Below are positions 15,872 to 25,748 of a stretch of DNA of 64,000 nt, one piece after another (position 1 is the first letter of the stretch; each line of letters begins with the position of its first letter). The DNA lies in the NCBI RefSeq assembly GCF_028475105.1, contig NZ_CP116936.1:6571501-6635500 (forward strand), given 5' to 3'. Position numbers and translations under genes: made by a program. The stretch is from Micromonospora sp. LH3U1 (lineage in GTDB: Bacteria; Actinomycetota; Actinomycetes; Mycobacteriales; Micromonosporaceae). The notes under the pieces are model-generated. The model saw only the letters and a program-made list of their open reading frames with translations. It made no database searches and was not told where the DNA came from.

Positions 15872-18406
15872 ATGCAGGTCGGGCCGCCGTCACCCGTTGG
15901 TCAACCACCGCCTTACCCGCTGCCGCCGGGGCGGGCCAGCCCATGGCCGGTGGTCGCGGCCGTGCTGGTCGGCTGCTGGACGGTTGCGGTCACCGTGGCC
16001 ACCCAGACGGGTGGCTGGGTCACCGATCAGGTGCTGCTGGGCTTCGGGCAGGACCGGGTGGGCTGGCTCTGGCCGGTGCTCGGCCTGGCCACCGTCGTGC
16101 TGGTTGGCGCACCTGCCCTGCTGCTGGCCGTGCTGCCCCGGTCGGCCGCGGTCCGGGCCACCGGGAGGGTCTGGCTGATCGGGGCACTCGCACTCGGGGT
16201 GCTCACACTGCTGCGGGTCGTGCCGCCGGTGCACCACGAGGCGTACCTGGCCGGGCTGGCCGGCGCGGCGCTGCTCAGCGCGCTCGCCGTGCGCTGGTCG
16301 GCGCGCCGGTGGGCGTACCCCGGACCAGCCGGCTCTGTCGTCGGCGCGGCACCCACCGGGGACGGCGACGCCGCGCGGCCCGAGGCCGTTGGAAGCCCGG
16401 AGCCGGTCGAGCGCCAGCGGGGCTCGCGCCGGCCCGGCCCGGTGCCGCTGCTCGCGGTCGCCGCCGGGTTGGCGCTGCTGCTGCCCTGGGCCTGGCTGGG
16501 CGCGCTCGGTGGGCTCCTGGAGACCGCACTCGCGCTGCTCGCGGCCGCCGCGCTCGGGGTGCTGGCCGCGACGCTGCTCGACGCCACATTCTGGTCCCGG
16601 TTCGCGGTCGGTCGGCCGCCCCGGCCGGCTCGGCTGGTGCTGGTCGGAGGCCTGGTCGCCGGGGTGGCGCTGCTGCTGCTCGCGGCCGGCACCGGCCAGT
16701 CCGGCGCGCAGTTGCCCGCGCTGCTGATCCTGCCGCCGTCGGGCTTCGCGCTGGCCGCGCTGTGGTCCGCCACCTGGCGGCCCGCCGCCGACCCGGCCGA
16801 CGCCACCCGCGCTGGTCGAACGGCGACCGGCTGGCTCGTGGGCCTGGCCGCACTCGGCCCGCTGGCCTTCACCGACCCGGAAGAGATCACCCTGCTGCTG
16901 GTCGGCACCCGGGACGTCCCGTTCTGGGTCGCGGTCGCCGCCGGTGCCGGGCTCGCCGTCGCCGTCCTGGTCGCCATCGGGTACGCGGTGCTGCTCGCCC
17001 GGCCGTCGGCACGCACCCCGAGCCGTCGGGTGGCAGCGGTGGCAGCGGTGGTGCTGCTGGTGACGTTCGGCGTGGTCGACCTCGGCCCCGGCCAGCCGGG
17101 TCTGTACGGCGAGCGGCTGCTCGTGGTGCTGCGCGCGCAGGCCGACCTGACCGGTCTACCGGCCGGCGCGCCGGGTCGGGCCGGGCGGGACGCCCGCGCG
17201 GCGGAGGTCTACCGGCGACTGGTGACCACGGCCGAGCAGAGCCAGGCCGACCTGCTCCGAGGGCTGACCCGGCTACGACTCGACCCGGTGTCGTACTACC
17301 TGGTGAACGCGGTCGAGGTGGACGGCGGCCCGGCGGTGCGGGCCTGGCTCGCCCGCCGACCGGAGGTGGCGCGGGTGCTGGTCAGCCAGCGCCTGCGGCC
17401 GCTGCCGGCTCCGGCCGGGCAGAGCCGGGGCACCGCGCCCAGGCCCACCGGCCCGGAGTGGAACATCCGGCAGATCGGCGCCGACCGGGTGTGGTCCCAG
17501 CTCGGGGTGACCGGCACGGGCATCGTGGTCGGCAGCTCGGATTCGGGGGTCGACGGCACCCATCCGGCACTGCGAGCAGGGTTCCGGGGTGGGAACGACT
17601 CCTGGTACGACCCGTGGGACGGCACCCGGAACCCGACCGACCAGGGCGGGCACGGCACGCACACGGTGGGCAGCGCGGTCGGGCGGGACGGCATCGGGGT
17701 GGCGCCGGACGCGCAGTGGGTGGGCTGCGTCAACCTGGACCGCAACCTCGGCAGCCCGGGGCACTACCTGGACTGTCTCCAGTTCATGCTGGCGCCCTTC
17801 CCGGCCGGCGGCGACCCGTTCACCGACGGCCGTCCGGAGCGCGCCCCGCAGGTGCTGACCAACTCGTGGGGCTGCCCGCCCATCGAGGGGTGCGACCGGG
17901 GCGTACTGCGACCGGCCACCGCCGCGCTGGACGCCGCCGGGATCTTCGTGGTCGCCGCGGCCGGCAACACCGGCCCGTGGTGCGCGTCGATCGACGACCC
18001 GCCAGCCCCGTACGCGGACGTGCTGACCGTGGGTGCGGTGGACGCGAAGCGCCGGGTCGCCGAGTTCTCCTCGCGCGGGCCGGTGCCGGGCGGCACGGGT
18101 AAGCCGGACGTGCTGGCGCCGGGTGTGGGCGTGGTGTCGGCCATGCCGGGCGGCACGTACGCCGCGCTGGACGGCACCTCGATGGCGACGCCACAGGTGG
18201 CCGGGGTGGTCGCGCTGATGTGGTCGGCGAACCCGGCGTTGGTCGGCGATGTGAGCCGGACCCGGCAGATTCTGCGGGACACCGCCACGGCGGCGACACC
18301 GACCTACCGCTCCGACAGCCCGACCGACACCTGCGGTGCTCCGTCGAACGTCACCGGTGCCGGCCAGGTCGATGCCTACGCCGCCGTTCGTGCCGCCCAG
18401 AAATAG
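15872..18406 (+). CDS. Membrane-integral S8 (subtilisin) serine protease
   Basis: An 844-residue protein. The first 400 or so residues hold about eight hydrophobic segments (for example PWPVVAAVLVGCWTVAVTVA and LVLVGGLVAGVALLLLA), then a linker and a peptidase S8 domain from about residue 530. Catalytic triad: Asp557 (SSDSGVDGTHP), His594 (GGHGTHTVGS) and Ser770 (DGTSMATPQVAG), with the oxyanion Asn in AAAGNTGPW. The peptidase part is predicted to face outside. ATG 15872 is leaderless-type, 7 nt after TACTGT. A large membrane module in place of a simple signal peptide is unusual for subtilases. Divergent from glpD. Confidence 0.88.
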   Translation: MQVGPPSPVGQPPPYPLPPGRASPWPVVAAVLVGCWTVAVTVATQTGGWVTDQVLLGFGQDRVGWLWPVLGLATVVLVGAPALLLAVLPRSAAVRATGRVWLIGALALGVLTLLRVVPPVHHEAYLAGLAGAALLSALAVRWSARRWAYPGPAGSVVGAAPTGDGDAARPEAVGSPEPVERQRGSRRPGPVPLLAVAAGLALLLPWAWLGALGGLLETALALLAAAALGVLAATLLDATFWSRFAVGRPPRPARLVLVGGLVAGVALLLLAAGTGQSGAQLPALLILPPSGFALAALWSATWRPAADPADATRAGRTATGWLVGLAALGPLAFTDPEEITLLLVGTRDVPFWVAVAAGAGLAVAVLVAIGYAVLLARPSARTPSRRVAAVAAVVLLVTFGVVDLGPGQPGLYGERLLVVLRAQADLTGLPAGAPGRAGRDARAAEVYRRLVTTAEQSQADLLRGLTRLRLDPVSYYLVNAVEVDGGPAVRAWLARRPEVARVLVSQRLRPLPAPAGQSRGTAPRPTGPEWNIRQIGADRVWSQLGVTGTGIVVGSSDSGVDGTHPALRAGFRGGNDSWYDPWDGTRNPTDQGGHGTHTVGSAVGRDGIGVAPDAQWVGCVNLDRNLGSPGHYLDCLQFMLAPFPAGGDPFTDGRPERAPQVLTNSWGCPPIEGCDRGVLRPATAALDAAGIFVVAAAGNTGPWCASIDDPPAPYADVLTVGAVDAKRRVAEFSSRGPVPGGTGKPDVLAPGVGVVSAMPGGTYAALDGTSMATPQVAGVVALMWSANPALVGDVSRTRQILRDTATAATPTYRSDSPTDTCGAPSNVTGAGQVDAYAAVRAAQK

Positions 18407-18421
18407 GAAGGTTCCCTTCCT
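18405..18421. terminator. Short perfect inverted repeat after the protease gene
   Basis: AGGAAGG (18405-18411) and CCTTCCT (18415-18421) form a 7-bp stem with a 3-nt loop, overlapping the protease stop codon. There is no T-tract, so a terminator role is tentative. Confidence 0.4.
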
Positions 18422-18474
18422 GAAACGAGAGGCGGGGGCGCGGACCGGCACCCGGTGATTTAGGGTCGGCGACC

Positions 18475-19410
18475 ATGGACGCCGAGATCACCGTCACCGA
18501 GTTGACCCCCGACCTGGCCCCCACCGTGATACGGCTCTGCGAGCAGGCTCTCGACCTACCCGAGGACGCCGCCGAGGCGGCCCCCATCGTGGACGTGCTC
18601 TGGCCCCGGGCCGCCGCCGACCGGGCGGTGGTCGGGCTGGGCGCGTACCGGGGTGCGGATCTGGTCGGGGTGCTGATCTGCTCGGTGTCGTCGACCGATC
18701 CGGGTGTCGGGCATGTGGACCTGGTCGCGGTCCTCCCGGATCAGCGCCGCCGGGGCGTCGGCCGGGCGCTGATCCAGAGGGCCGAGCGGGTGCTCGCCGA
18801 GCGCGGGGTGACCGAGGTGCTGCTGGTCGGGAACCCGCCGTACTACGCGTGGCCGGGCATCGACGTCCGCTACACGCCGGCGGTCTGCGCCGCCGCCGCG
18901 CTGGGCTACGAGCAGGACCGGACCGCCTGGAACATGACCGCGGACCTGTCGTACGACGGGTCGCCGGCACTGCGGTCCACCGAGGCGGCCGAGCGGCGGT
19001 TGGCTGATCAGGGCGTGACCGTACGCCGGGCGGAGCCGGCGGACCTGCCGGCGCTGGTCGAGTTCGCCCGGTCCACCTTCGGCGGCACGTGGGACGGCGA
19101 GTTGGCCGGGTCGGTGGGTCGGGACGGCGCCGGTTGCCACCTGGCGGAGCGGGGTGGCGAGGTGCTCGGCTTCGCCGCGTACGGGTCGTCCCGGCCGAGC
19201 TGGTTCGGGCCGATGGGCACCGCGCCGGCCGCCGAGGGGTCGGGCATTGGCGGGGTGCTGCTGCGGCGCTGCCTCCGGGACCAGCAGGCGGCAGGGCTGG
19301 ACCGGGCGCAGATTGGCTGGGTGGGGCCGGTGCCGTTCTATTCCGGCAGCGCGGGCGCCCGGATCGAGCGGGTCTTCTTCCTGTACCGGCGGGCAGTCGG
19401 CGCAGAATAA
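18475..19410 (+). CDS. Tandem GNAT acetyltransferase
   Basis: A 311-residue protein of two fused GNAT domains. The N-terminal domain has the acetyl-CoA pyrophosphate loop in VDLVAVLPDQRRRGVGRALIQRAERVL near residue 95. The C-terminal domain begins about residue 175 (VRRAEPADLPALVEFARSTF) with a weaker loop GPMGTAPAAEGSGIGGVLLRRCL. Mycothiol synthase and Eis-like enzymes share this two-domain layout, but neither is clearly identified, so the substrate is unknown. ATG 18475 follows a TAGGGT box by 8 nt and lacks a ribosome binding site. Confidence 0.8.
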   Translation: MDAEITVTELTPDLAPTVIRLCEQALDLPEDAAEAAPIVDVLWPRAAADRAVVGLGAYRGADLVGVLICSVSSTDPGVGHVDLVAVLPDQRRRGVGRALIQRAERVLAERGVTEVLLVGNPPYYAWPGIDVRYTPAVCAAAALGYEQDRTAWNMTADLSYDGSPALRSTEAAERRLADQGVTVRRAEPADLPALVEFARSTFGGTWDGELAGSVGRDGAGCHLAERGGEVLGFAAYGSSRPSWFGPMGTAPAAEGSGIGGVLLRRCLRDQQAAGLDRAQIGWVGPVPFYSGSAGARIERVFFLYRRAVGAE

Positions 19411-19496
19411 AGGGCGAATGGGATATAGACCCAGATAGCGCCATTCGGCCGCATCGGCCATCGACGCCCCCTACCGTTTCGGTAGAGGAGGCAGCC

Positions 19497-19745
19497 ATGA
19501 CCACGGATGAAGACCAGACCGAGGACGGCCCGCCGATCACCTGGAAACCGGTCGGCGAACTCCCCGGCCAACTGCCGTTCGACCGGCTCGACTACGGCGA
19601 CGCCGAACAACTGGCCGAGATGGCCACCGACGGCGAGTCGCCGGTGGCCGAGGAGCCGCAGGAAATGGTGGACGCGCCGATCCAACTGCTTCCGCCGTAC
19701 GACCGGGCGCAGAAACGGCGCAACCAACGCCCACTGCCGACCTGA
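19497..19745 (+). CDS. Small acidic hydrophilic protein, unknown function
   Basis: An 82-residue soluble protein starting MTTDEDQTEDGPPITWKPVG, with clustered Glu/Asp and a basic QKRRNQRPLPT end; no membrane segment. The ribosome binding site is very strong (GAGGAGG, 5 nt ahead of ATG 19497), which supports a real, well-translated gene. It lies 87 bp after the tandem GNAT gene and ends at a bidirectional terminator shared with groEL. I do not recognise a family. Confidence 0.65.
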   Translation: MTTDEDQTEDGPPITWKPVGELPGQLPFDRLDYGDAEQLAEMATDGESPVAEEPQEMVDAPIQLLPPYDRAQKRRNQRPLPT

Positions 19746-19750
19746 CGACG

Positions 19751-19784
19751 AACGGGGCGGACCGCGTCAGCGGCCCGCCCCGTT
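19751..19784. terminator. Bidirectional hairpin terminator
   Basis: AACGGGGCGG (19751-19760) pairs perfectly with CCGCCCCGTT (19775-19784), with an inner CCGC/GCGG extension around a 4-nt loop. It sits between the small acidic gene and the convergent groEL gene. Confidence 0.8.
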
Positions 19785-19801
19785 CTGTGTCGGAACTGGA
19801 C

Positions 19802-21424
<1,623 letters not shown>

Positions 21425-21620
21425 ACGGCGTTGTCCTCCTGGACACTCACGGGCCACCCGAGTTGTGTGTCCCGGATGGGCCGCCTGGTGTGCGCACCTT
21501 GGGACGTCGCCACCTGGCGACGACGACGTCCTTCGGCCGGGCCGGATAGCCCGCGACGACCGGCCATGTGCTGCCCCGGTGTCTCCACACCGGCACAACC
21601 TGGCCCCACCGTCCCGACCG

Positions 21621-21647
21621 TTGGCACTCACGGTATGCGAGTGCCAA
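21621..21647 (-). promoter_or_regulatory. CIRCE operator 1 (HrcA site) of groEL
   Basis: TTGGCACTC-N9-GAGTGCCAA is a perfect inverted repeat with the canonical 9-nt spacer. It differs from the TTAGCACTC consensus by one compensated base pair. It lies just downstream of the predicted groEL transcription start. Confidence 0.92.
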
Positions 21648-21652
21648 TGACT

Positions 21653-21681
21653 TGTTTAGCACTCTCCCCTGCCGAGTGCAA
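21653..21681 (-). promoter_or_regulatory. groEL promoter
   Basis: On the minus strand, TTGCAC (21676-21681) and TAAACA (21653-21658) are separated by exactly 17 nt. CIRCE 2 lies over the spacer and CIRCE 1 immediately downstream. This implies a leader of about 220 nt. Confidence 0.65.
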
Positions 21682-21682
21682 G
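21656..21682 (-). promoter_or_regulatory. CIRCE operator 2 of groEL
   Basis: TTAGCACTC-N9-GAGTGCAAG: the left arm matches consensus exactly and the right arm is imperfect in its last three bases. It overlaps the -35/-10 spacer. Confidence 0.85.
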
Positions 21683-21696
21683 CACGATGGGGCCGC

Positions 21697-22854
21697 TCAG
21701 CCGAGTTCCGCCGCCAGTCCGGCGCTGTTCACCGGCGCCTCATGAGCCCGCTGCTCGGCGTACGTGACCAGCAGACCGACCATCTGGGCGAGATGCGCCG
21801 GCAGGGCCAGAACCGCGGTGACCCCGATCACCGCCACCGCCCCGACCGCGGTACCCGGCGACGCGAATGGATCCGTACCGAAGGCCGAGGTGCCCGCCCC
21901 TTCCAGGGCGCCAGCGATCACACTGACGATGATCACCGCCAGGGCCACCAGGGCCACCCGACCGAGCAGCAGGCCGAGCCGGTCGTGGAACATTCCGAAC
22001 GATCGACCGATCGGGTTGCGACGTTCGAAGAGATAGACCGGGCCGGCCATGCTCAGCGCGAACGCCAGGTAGATGCCCGGCAGCACGCAGAAACAGACGC
22101 CGACGCCGATGAGCACACTGATCAGCAGGGTCCAGCCCCACAGCCCGAGTGCCCGGCGGAGGCCGTAGCGCAGCGCCGACTCCAGGCTGGCCGGCTGGCC
22201 GGCCGCCTGCTGAGCGATCACCCAACTGCCGGCGGCCCACCCGACGGCCTGCACCAGGCCGATCAACAGGCTGCCGCCGACCAGCACCACGAGAAGGCTC
22301 ACCAGTTCGACGGCGAAGTTGTCCGGCAACACGGCGGTCGGGTTCGCCTCGATCTGGGCGTCCCAGTTCGCCGACGGATCAACCCCGAGGGAGATCACCG
22401 AGAGCACCGCCGCCGGCAACACCTGGGTGAGCAGCATGATGGGCACCAACTGCCGCCAACCCCGGCGCAGCGCTCCCCCGCACCGGTTGAACCAGCCGGC
22501 GAGACCGGCACCGGGCGGGGTCACCAGGGCGTCGTTCGGGTCGAACCCATAACCCGGCGGATACCAGGCAGCCTGCGGCCCCGGATACCACGGCTGCCCA
22601 CCGTAGGGACCCACCCCGGGCGGGTAGCCCCCGGTCGGCGGGAACACCCAGTGCGGGGGCGGCGGACCCCAGGCGCCCTGCGCGGGATCCCAGCCGGGCG
22701 GCGGGCCAACCGGGCCGCCCGGCGGTACGCCCGGCCCCCACTCGGGTGGCGTACCCGGTGCCGCGCCGGAACTGCCGGCGGGCGAGGTCGGGTCGGACGG
22801 GCCCGGCTCCCCCGACCCGGAGGGAGGGGTGGGCGGGGGTGGCTGGTCGGTCAT
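21697..22854 (-). CDS. Polytopic membrane protein with proline-rich N-terminus
   Basis: A 385-residue protein. The first 110 residues are a disordered Pro/Gly-rich cytoplasmic tail (repeated PPG, PYGG and WYPP). About six membrane segments follow, such as IMLLTQVLPAAVLSVISLGV, LVSLLVVLVGGSLLIGLVQA and LLISVLIGVGVCFCVLPGIYLAFALSMAGP, then RVALVALAVIIVSVIAG. The VLPGIYLAFALSMAGPVYLFE plus RSFGMFHDRLG pattern resembles glycerophosphoryl-diester-type or YckC-like membrane domains in actinomycetes; no function can be stated. ATG 22854 follows GAGGAG. It lies between groEL and the cold-shock gene, all on one strand. Confidence 0.7.
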   Translation of the reverse strand: MTDQPPPPTPPSGSGEPGPSDPTSPAGSSGAAPGTPPEWGPGVPPGGPVGPPPGWDPAQGAWGPPPPHWVFPPTGGYPPGVGPYGGQPWYPGPQAAWYPPGYGFDPNDALVTPPGAGLAGWFNRCGGALRRGWRQLVPIMLLTQVLPAAVLSVISLGVDPSANWDAQIEANPTAVLPDNFAVELVSLLVVLVGGSLLIGLVQAVGWAAGSWVIAQQAAGQPASLESALRYGLRRALGLWGWTLLISVLIGVGVCFCVLPGIYLAFALSMAGPVYLFERRNPIGRSFGMFHDRLGLLLGRVALVALAVIIVSVIAGALEGAGTSAFGTDPFASPGTAVGAVAVIGVTAVLALPAHLAQMVGLLVTYAEQRAHEAPVNSAGLAAELG

Positions 22855-22949
22855 GAACGCTCCTCAGCATCGGCTGGAACGGTTCACGATCTTCCCGGCT
22901 GCGCGCCCGTGCCGCTGCCCCGACTCGCGGGCCGATCGGGTAGGGAAAC

Positions 22950-23153
22950 TCAGGCGATGACGCGTACGTGTTCGGCCTGCGGACCCTTCTGGCCCTGGGC
23001 GATCTCGAACTCCACCCGCTGACCGTCGTCCAGCGCCTTGTAGCCGTCCATCTCGATCGCGGAGAAGTGGACGAACACGTCCTGACCGCCGTCGACGGCG
23101 ATGAAGCCGTAGCCCTTTTCGGCGTTGAACCACTTCACGGTGCCCTGTGCCAC
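22950..23153 (-). CDS. Cold-shock protein, CspA family
   Basis: A 67-residue single-stranded nucleic-acid-binding OB-fold protein: MAQGTVKWFNAEKGYGFI (RNP1-type), then DVFVHFSAIEMDGYKAL (RNP2-type), VEFEIAQGQKGPQAEHV. It acts as an RNA chaperone. The sequence is full length. A GAGGGAAG stretch lies upstream of ATG 23153. Confidence 0.95.
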   Translation of the reverse strand: MAQGTVKWFNAEKGYGFIAVDGGQDVFVHFSAIEMDGYKALDDGQRVEFEIAQGQKGPQAEHVRVIA

Positions 23154-23410
23154 GGTGCACTTCCCTCACTCGGCGCGGCGTTGGCTGACCCGGCGCACGG
23201 CGCGGCCGGGCGCCCTCGGATCACCGCCTCAGCAATCGATGACGGCCATTGAAGCAGGTGACCGAAATCGCACGTTACACGAGCAGCGACAGCCGCGCAC
23301 GGCCACAAATCAGGCATATTTCGGGGAGTGATAGAGCCGGCGGCGCGAGGCGACGGAGATCGGGCGCAGCTCGGAAAAAGGCGTTAACCCCCTGTGGTAG
23401 GCATGCAGAC

Positions 23411-23941
23411 ATGACCACCGAAACCGGCTCAACCGCCGTTCGCCAGGCGGAGATCCGTCGAGTCCGGCCGGAGGACGCCGCCCGGATGCGGGCGCTGCGC
23501 CTGGAGATGCTCGCCGACGCGCCGCTGGCTTTCCTGGAGACCCTGGCGGACGCGGCGGCCCGACCGCACACCGAGTTCGCCGCCCGGGTCGCGTACACCT
23601 CAGCCGGTCCGAGCAACGCGCAGTTCATCGCCGACCCGGGCGGCCGACTGGTCGGGCACGCCGGTGGCACGGTCGCCCCGAACGAGCCCGGGCTGACAGT
23701 GATCTACGCCGTGTACGTCACGCCGACCTGTCGGGGCAACGGGCTGCTCGGCGAGCTGATCGACGGCGTGGCCGCCTGGTCGCGAGCCTGCGGCCGGCCG
23801 GAACTGCTGCTGGAGGTCGTGGTCGGCAACGACCGCGCCTACCGGGCCTACCAGCGCCTGGGCTTCATCGACACCGGCGTACGCGTCCCGCACCCCACGA
23901 TCCCAGCCCTCAACGAGCTACAAATGCGCAGAAGAGCCTAA
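23411..23941 (+). CDS. GNAT acetyltransferase
   Basis: A 176-residue single-domain acetyltransferase: IRRVRPEDAARMRALRLEMLADAPLAFLET at the N-terminus, and the acetyl-CoA loop region VIYAVYVTPTCRGNGLLGELIDGVAAWSR, then LLEVVVGNDRAYRAYQRLGFIDTG. Probable small-molecule or antibiotic N-acetyltransferase; substrate unknown. ATG 23411 lies 7 nt after TAGGCA, consistent with leaderless translation. It ends at a large perfect inverted repeat. Confidence 0.85.
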   Translation: MTTETGSTAVRQAEIRRVRPEDAARMRALRLEMLADAPLAFLETLADAAARPHTEFAARVAYTSAGPSNAQFIADPGGRLVGHAGGTVAPNEPGLTVIYAVYVTPTCRGNGLLGELIDGVAAWSRACGRPELLLEVVVGNDRAYRAYQRLGFIDTGVRVPHPTIPALNELQMRRRA

Positions 23942-23942
23942 G

Positions 23943-24002
23943 GGTGATCAAGAGGTTTGCGTCAAAGCGAGCACCGTTTCTGACGCAAACCTCTTGATCA
24001 CC
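23943..24002. terminator. 22-bp perfect inverted repeat between convergent genes (bidirectional terminator or REP-like)
   Basis: The left arm 23943-23964 (begins GGTGATCAAGAGG, ends TTTGCGTCA) is exactly complementary to the right arm 23981-24002, with a 16-nt loop. It sits between the GNAT and PaaN-like genes, placed as a terminator for both. The 22-bp AT-containing arms are atypical for an ordinary terminator here. Confidence 0.75.
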
Positions 24003-24024
24003 GCGGGAGGCGCAGCGACTGCGA

Positions 24025-25698
24025 TCAGACGTGACGCCGGGACTGCACTATGCGGAAGCGGTTGGAGACATAGGCCCCGTCGGTCAACGCCGAGTTGGCC
24101 GCCGCGTTGGCCCCACTGCCGTGGAAGTCGGAGAACGCCGCCGACTGGTTCACGAAGACCCCGCCGGTGAGGTTGCAGGACAGGTGCACCCCGACCTCGA
24201 TCGCCACCGCCTCGGTGGCGTCCAGCACCGCCTCGTCCGTGGAGTAGACCCCGGCGGTGAGCGCGCCCTTCTCGCCGACCGTCCGGCGCAGCAGCTCCAG
24301 GCTGTGCGCGGTGGAGTCGGTCGCGATGGCGAACGAGATCGGCCCGAACCACTCCCGGCCGTACGTCTCCGCGTCGTCCGCGGTCAGCTTCACGATCGTC
24401 GGGGTACGCACCACCGCGTCGGCGTACGCCGGGTGGGTCACGGCCCGTGACTCCAGCACCGGCTCGCCGACCTTGGTCACCTCGGCCAGCCGTTCCAGCA
24501 CCCCGTCGTTGACGATGGCGCCGGTCAGCTCCACGCCTCGGGCCGGGTCGGCGGTGAGCTTGCCGACCACCGCGGCGATCCCACCGGCCACCTCGTCGAA
24601 GCTCTTGTGCCCCTGGTCGGTCTCGATGCCACCGGCGGGGATGAGGATGTTCTGCGAGGTGGTGCACATCTGACCGCTGTAGAGGGTCAGCGTGAACCCG
24701 AGGTTGCGGCACATGCCGGCGAAGTCGTCGGTGGAGTCGATGACGACCGTGTTCAGACCGGCCTTCTCGGTGTAGACCGACGCCTGCCGGGCGTGCGTCT
24801 CCAGCCAGTCGCCGTACTCGGTGGAACCGGTGAAGTCGACGATCCGGATGGAGCGGTGCAGGGCCAGGTCACTGGCGAGCTTCTCACCGGGCGCCTCGGC
24901 CGCCAGCATGATCAGGTTCGGGTCGAAGCCGGCCTCGGCGAGCACCTCCCGGGCGTACTTCACGGTGATGGCCAGCGGCAGCACCGCGCGCGGGTGCGGC
25001 TTGACGATCACCGGGTTGCCGGTGACCAGCGAGGCGAACAGCCCGGGGTACGAGTTCCAGGTCGGGAAGGTGTTGCAGCCGATCACCAGCGCCACCCCAC
25101 GCGGCACCACGTGGAACGTCTTGGTCATCCGCAGCGGGTCACCCTTGCCGGCGGCCTTCTCCCAGCCTGCCGTCCCCGGGTGCCGGGTCATCTCGGCGTA
25201 CGCGTACGCCAGCGCTTCCAACGCCCGGTCCAGCGCGTGCGCGCCGCCGGCCTGGAAGGCCATCACGAACGCCTGCCCGCTGGTGAACTGCACCGCGTTG
25301 GCCAGCTCGAAGATGTGCTTGTGCAGCCGGTCGAGGATTTCCAGGCAGACCCCCACCCGCGCCTGCGGGCCGGCGTCGCGCCACGCGGGCAGCGCGGCGG
25401 AGGCGGCCTCGACCAGCTCCCCGGTTCCGGGATGCGGGTACCGCACCGCCAGCTCCACCCCGAACGGGCTCGTCTCAGTGGCGACCCGAACGCCTGCGCC
25501 CGGCTGGTCGAGGGGGAAGTCACCACCGAGGTACGCCTCGAAGGCGGCCTTACCGTCGGCGGCGGCGGTCTCGCCGTACACCCGGGGGCTGGGGGATTCG
25601 GGATAGGCGGACCAGTAGCCCCGCTCCGTGATCGCGGTCAGCGCACGGTTGAGGGTGTCGGCGTGCCTGTCGTACAGGGGCTGCGGGGTCTCCGTCAT
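24025..25698 (-). CDS. paaN: PaaN-like aldehyde dehydrogenase family protein
   Basis: A 557-residue enzyme of the aldehyde dehydrogenase superfamily in the PaaN subgroup linked to phenylacetate catabolism. The N-terminus has the subgroup signature RGYWSAYPESPSPRVYGE. The catalytic domain shows GCNTFPTWNSYPGLFASLVTGNPVIVKPHP, FTGSTEYGDWLE, a nucleophilic Cys in YSGQMCTTSQNI, and NLTGGVFVNQSAAFSDFHGSG. No other paa gene is adjacent, so its pathway role is inferred. ATG 25698 is chosen; ATG 25710 is an alternative. Confidence 0.85.
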   Translation of the reverse strand: MTETPQPLYDRHADTLNRALTAITERGYWSAYPESPSPRVYGETAAADGKAAFEAYLGGDFPLDQPGAGVRVATETSPFGVELAVRYPHPGTGELVEAASAALPAWRDAGPQARVGVCLEILDRLHKHIFELANAVQFTSGQAFVMAFQAGGAHALDRALEALAYAYAEMTRHPGTAGWEKAAGKGDPLRMTKTFHVVPRGVALVIGCNTFPTWNSYPGLFASLVTGNPVIVKPHPRAVLPLAITVKYAREVLAEAGFDPNLIMLAAEAPGEKLASDLALHRSIRIVDFTGSTEYGDWLETHARQASVYTEKAGLNTVVIDSTDDFAGMCRNLGFTLTLYSGQMCTTSQNILIPAGGIETDQGHKSFDEVAGGIAAVVGKLTADPARGVELTGAIVNDGVLERLAEVTKVGEPVLESRAVTHPAYADAVVRTPTIVKLTADDAETYGREWFGPISFAIATDSTAHSLELLRRTVGEKGALTAGVYSTDEAVLDATEAVAIEVGVHLSCNLTGGVFVNQSAAFSDFHGSGANAAANSALTDGAYVSNRFRIVQSRRHV

Positions 25699-25748
25699 GC
25701 CCGCAATCATGCCTGAGGACCCACCGTGAGCAGTAGCGCCGATACCCG

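Noticed and set aside
15319..18102. A 927-codon open frame on the plus strand across glpD and the protease gene
   Set aside because: It runs antisense through glpD and then out of frame through the protease gene. Composition is Arg/Gly/Ala-rich with no domain, as expected from high-GC third positions.
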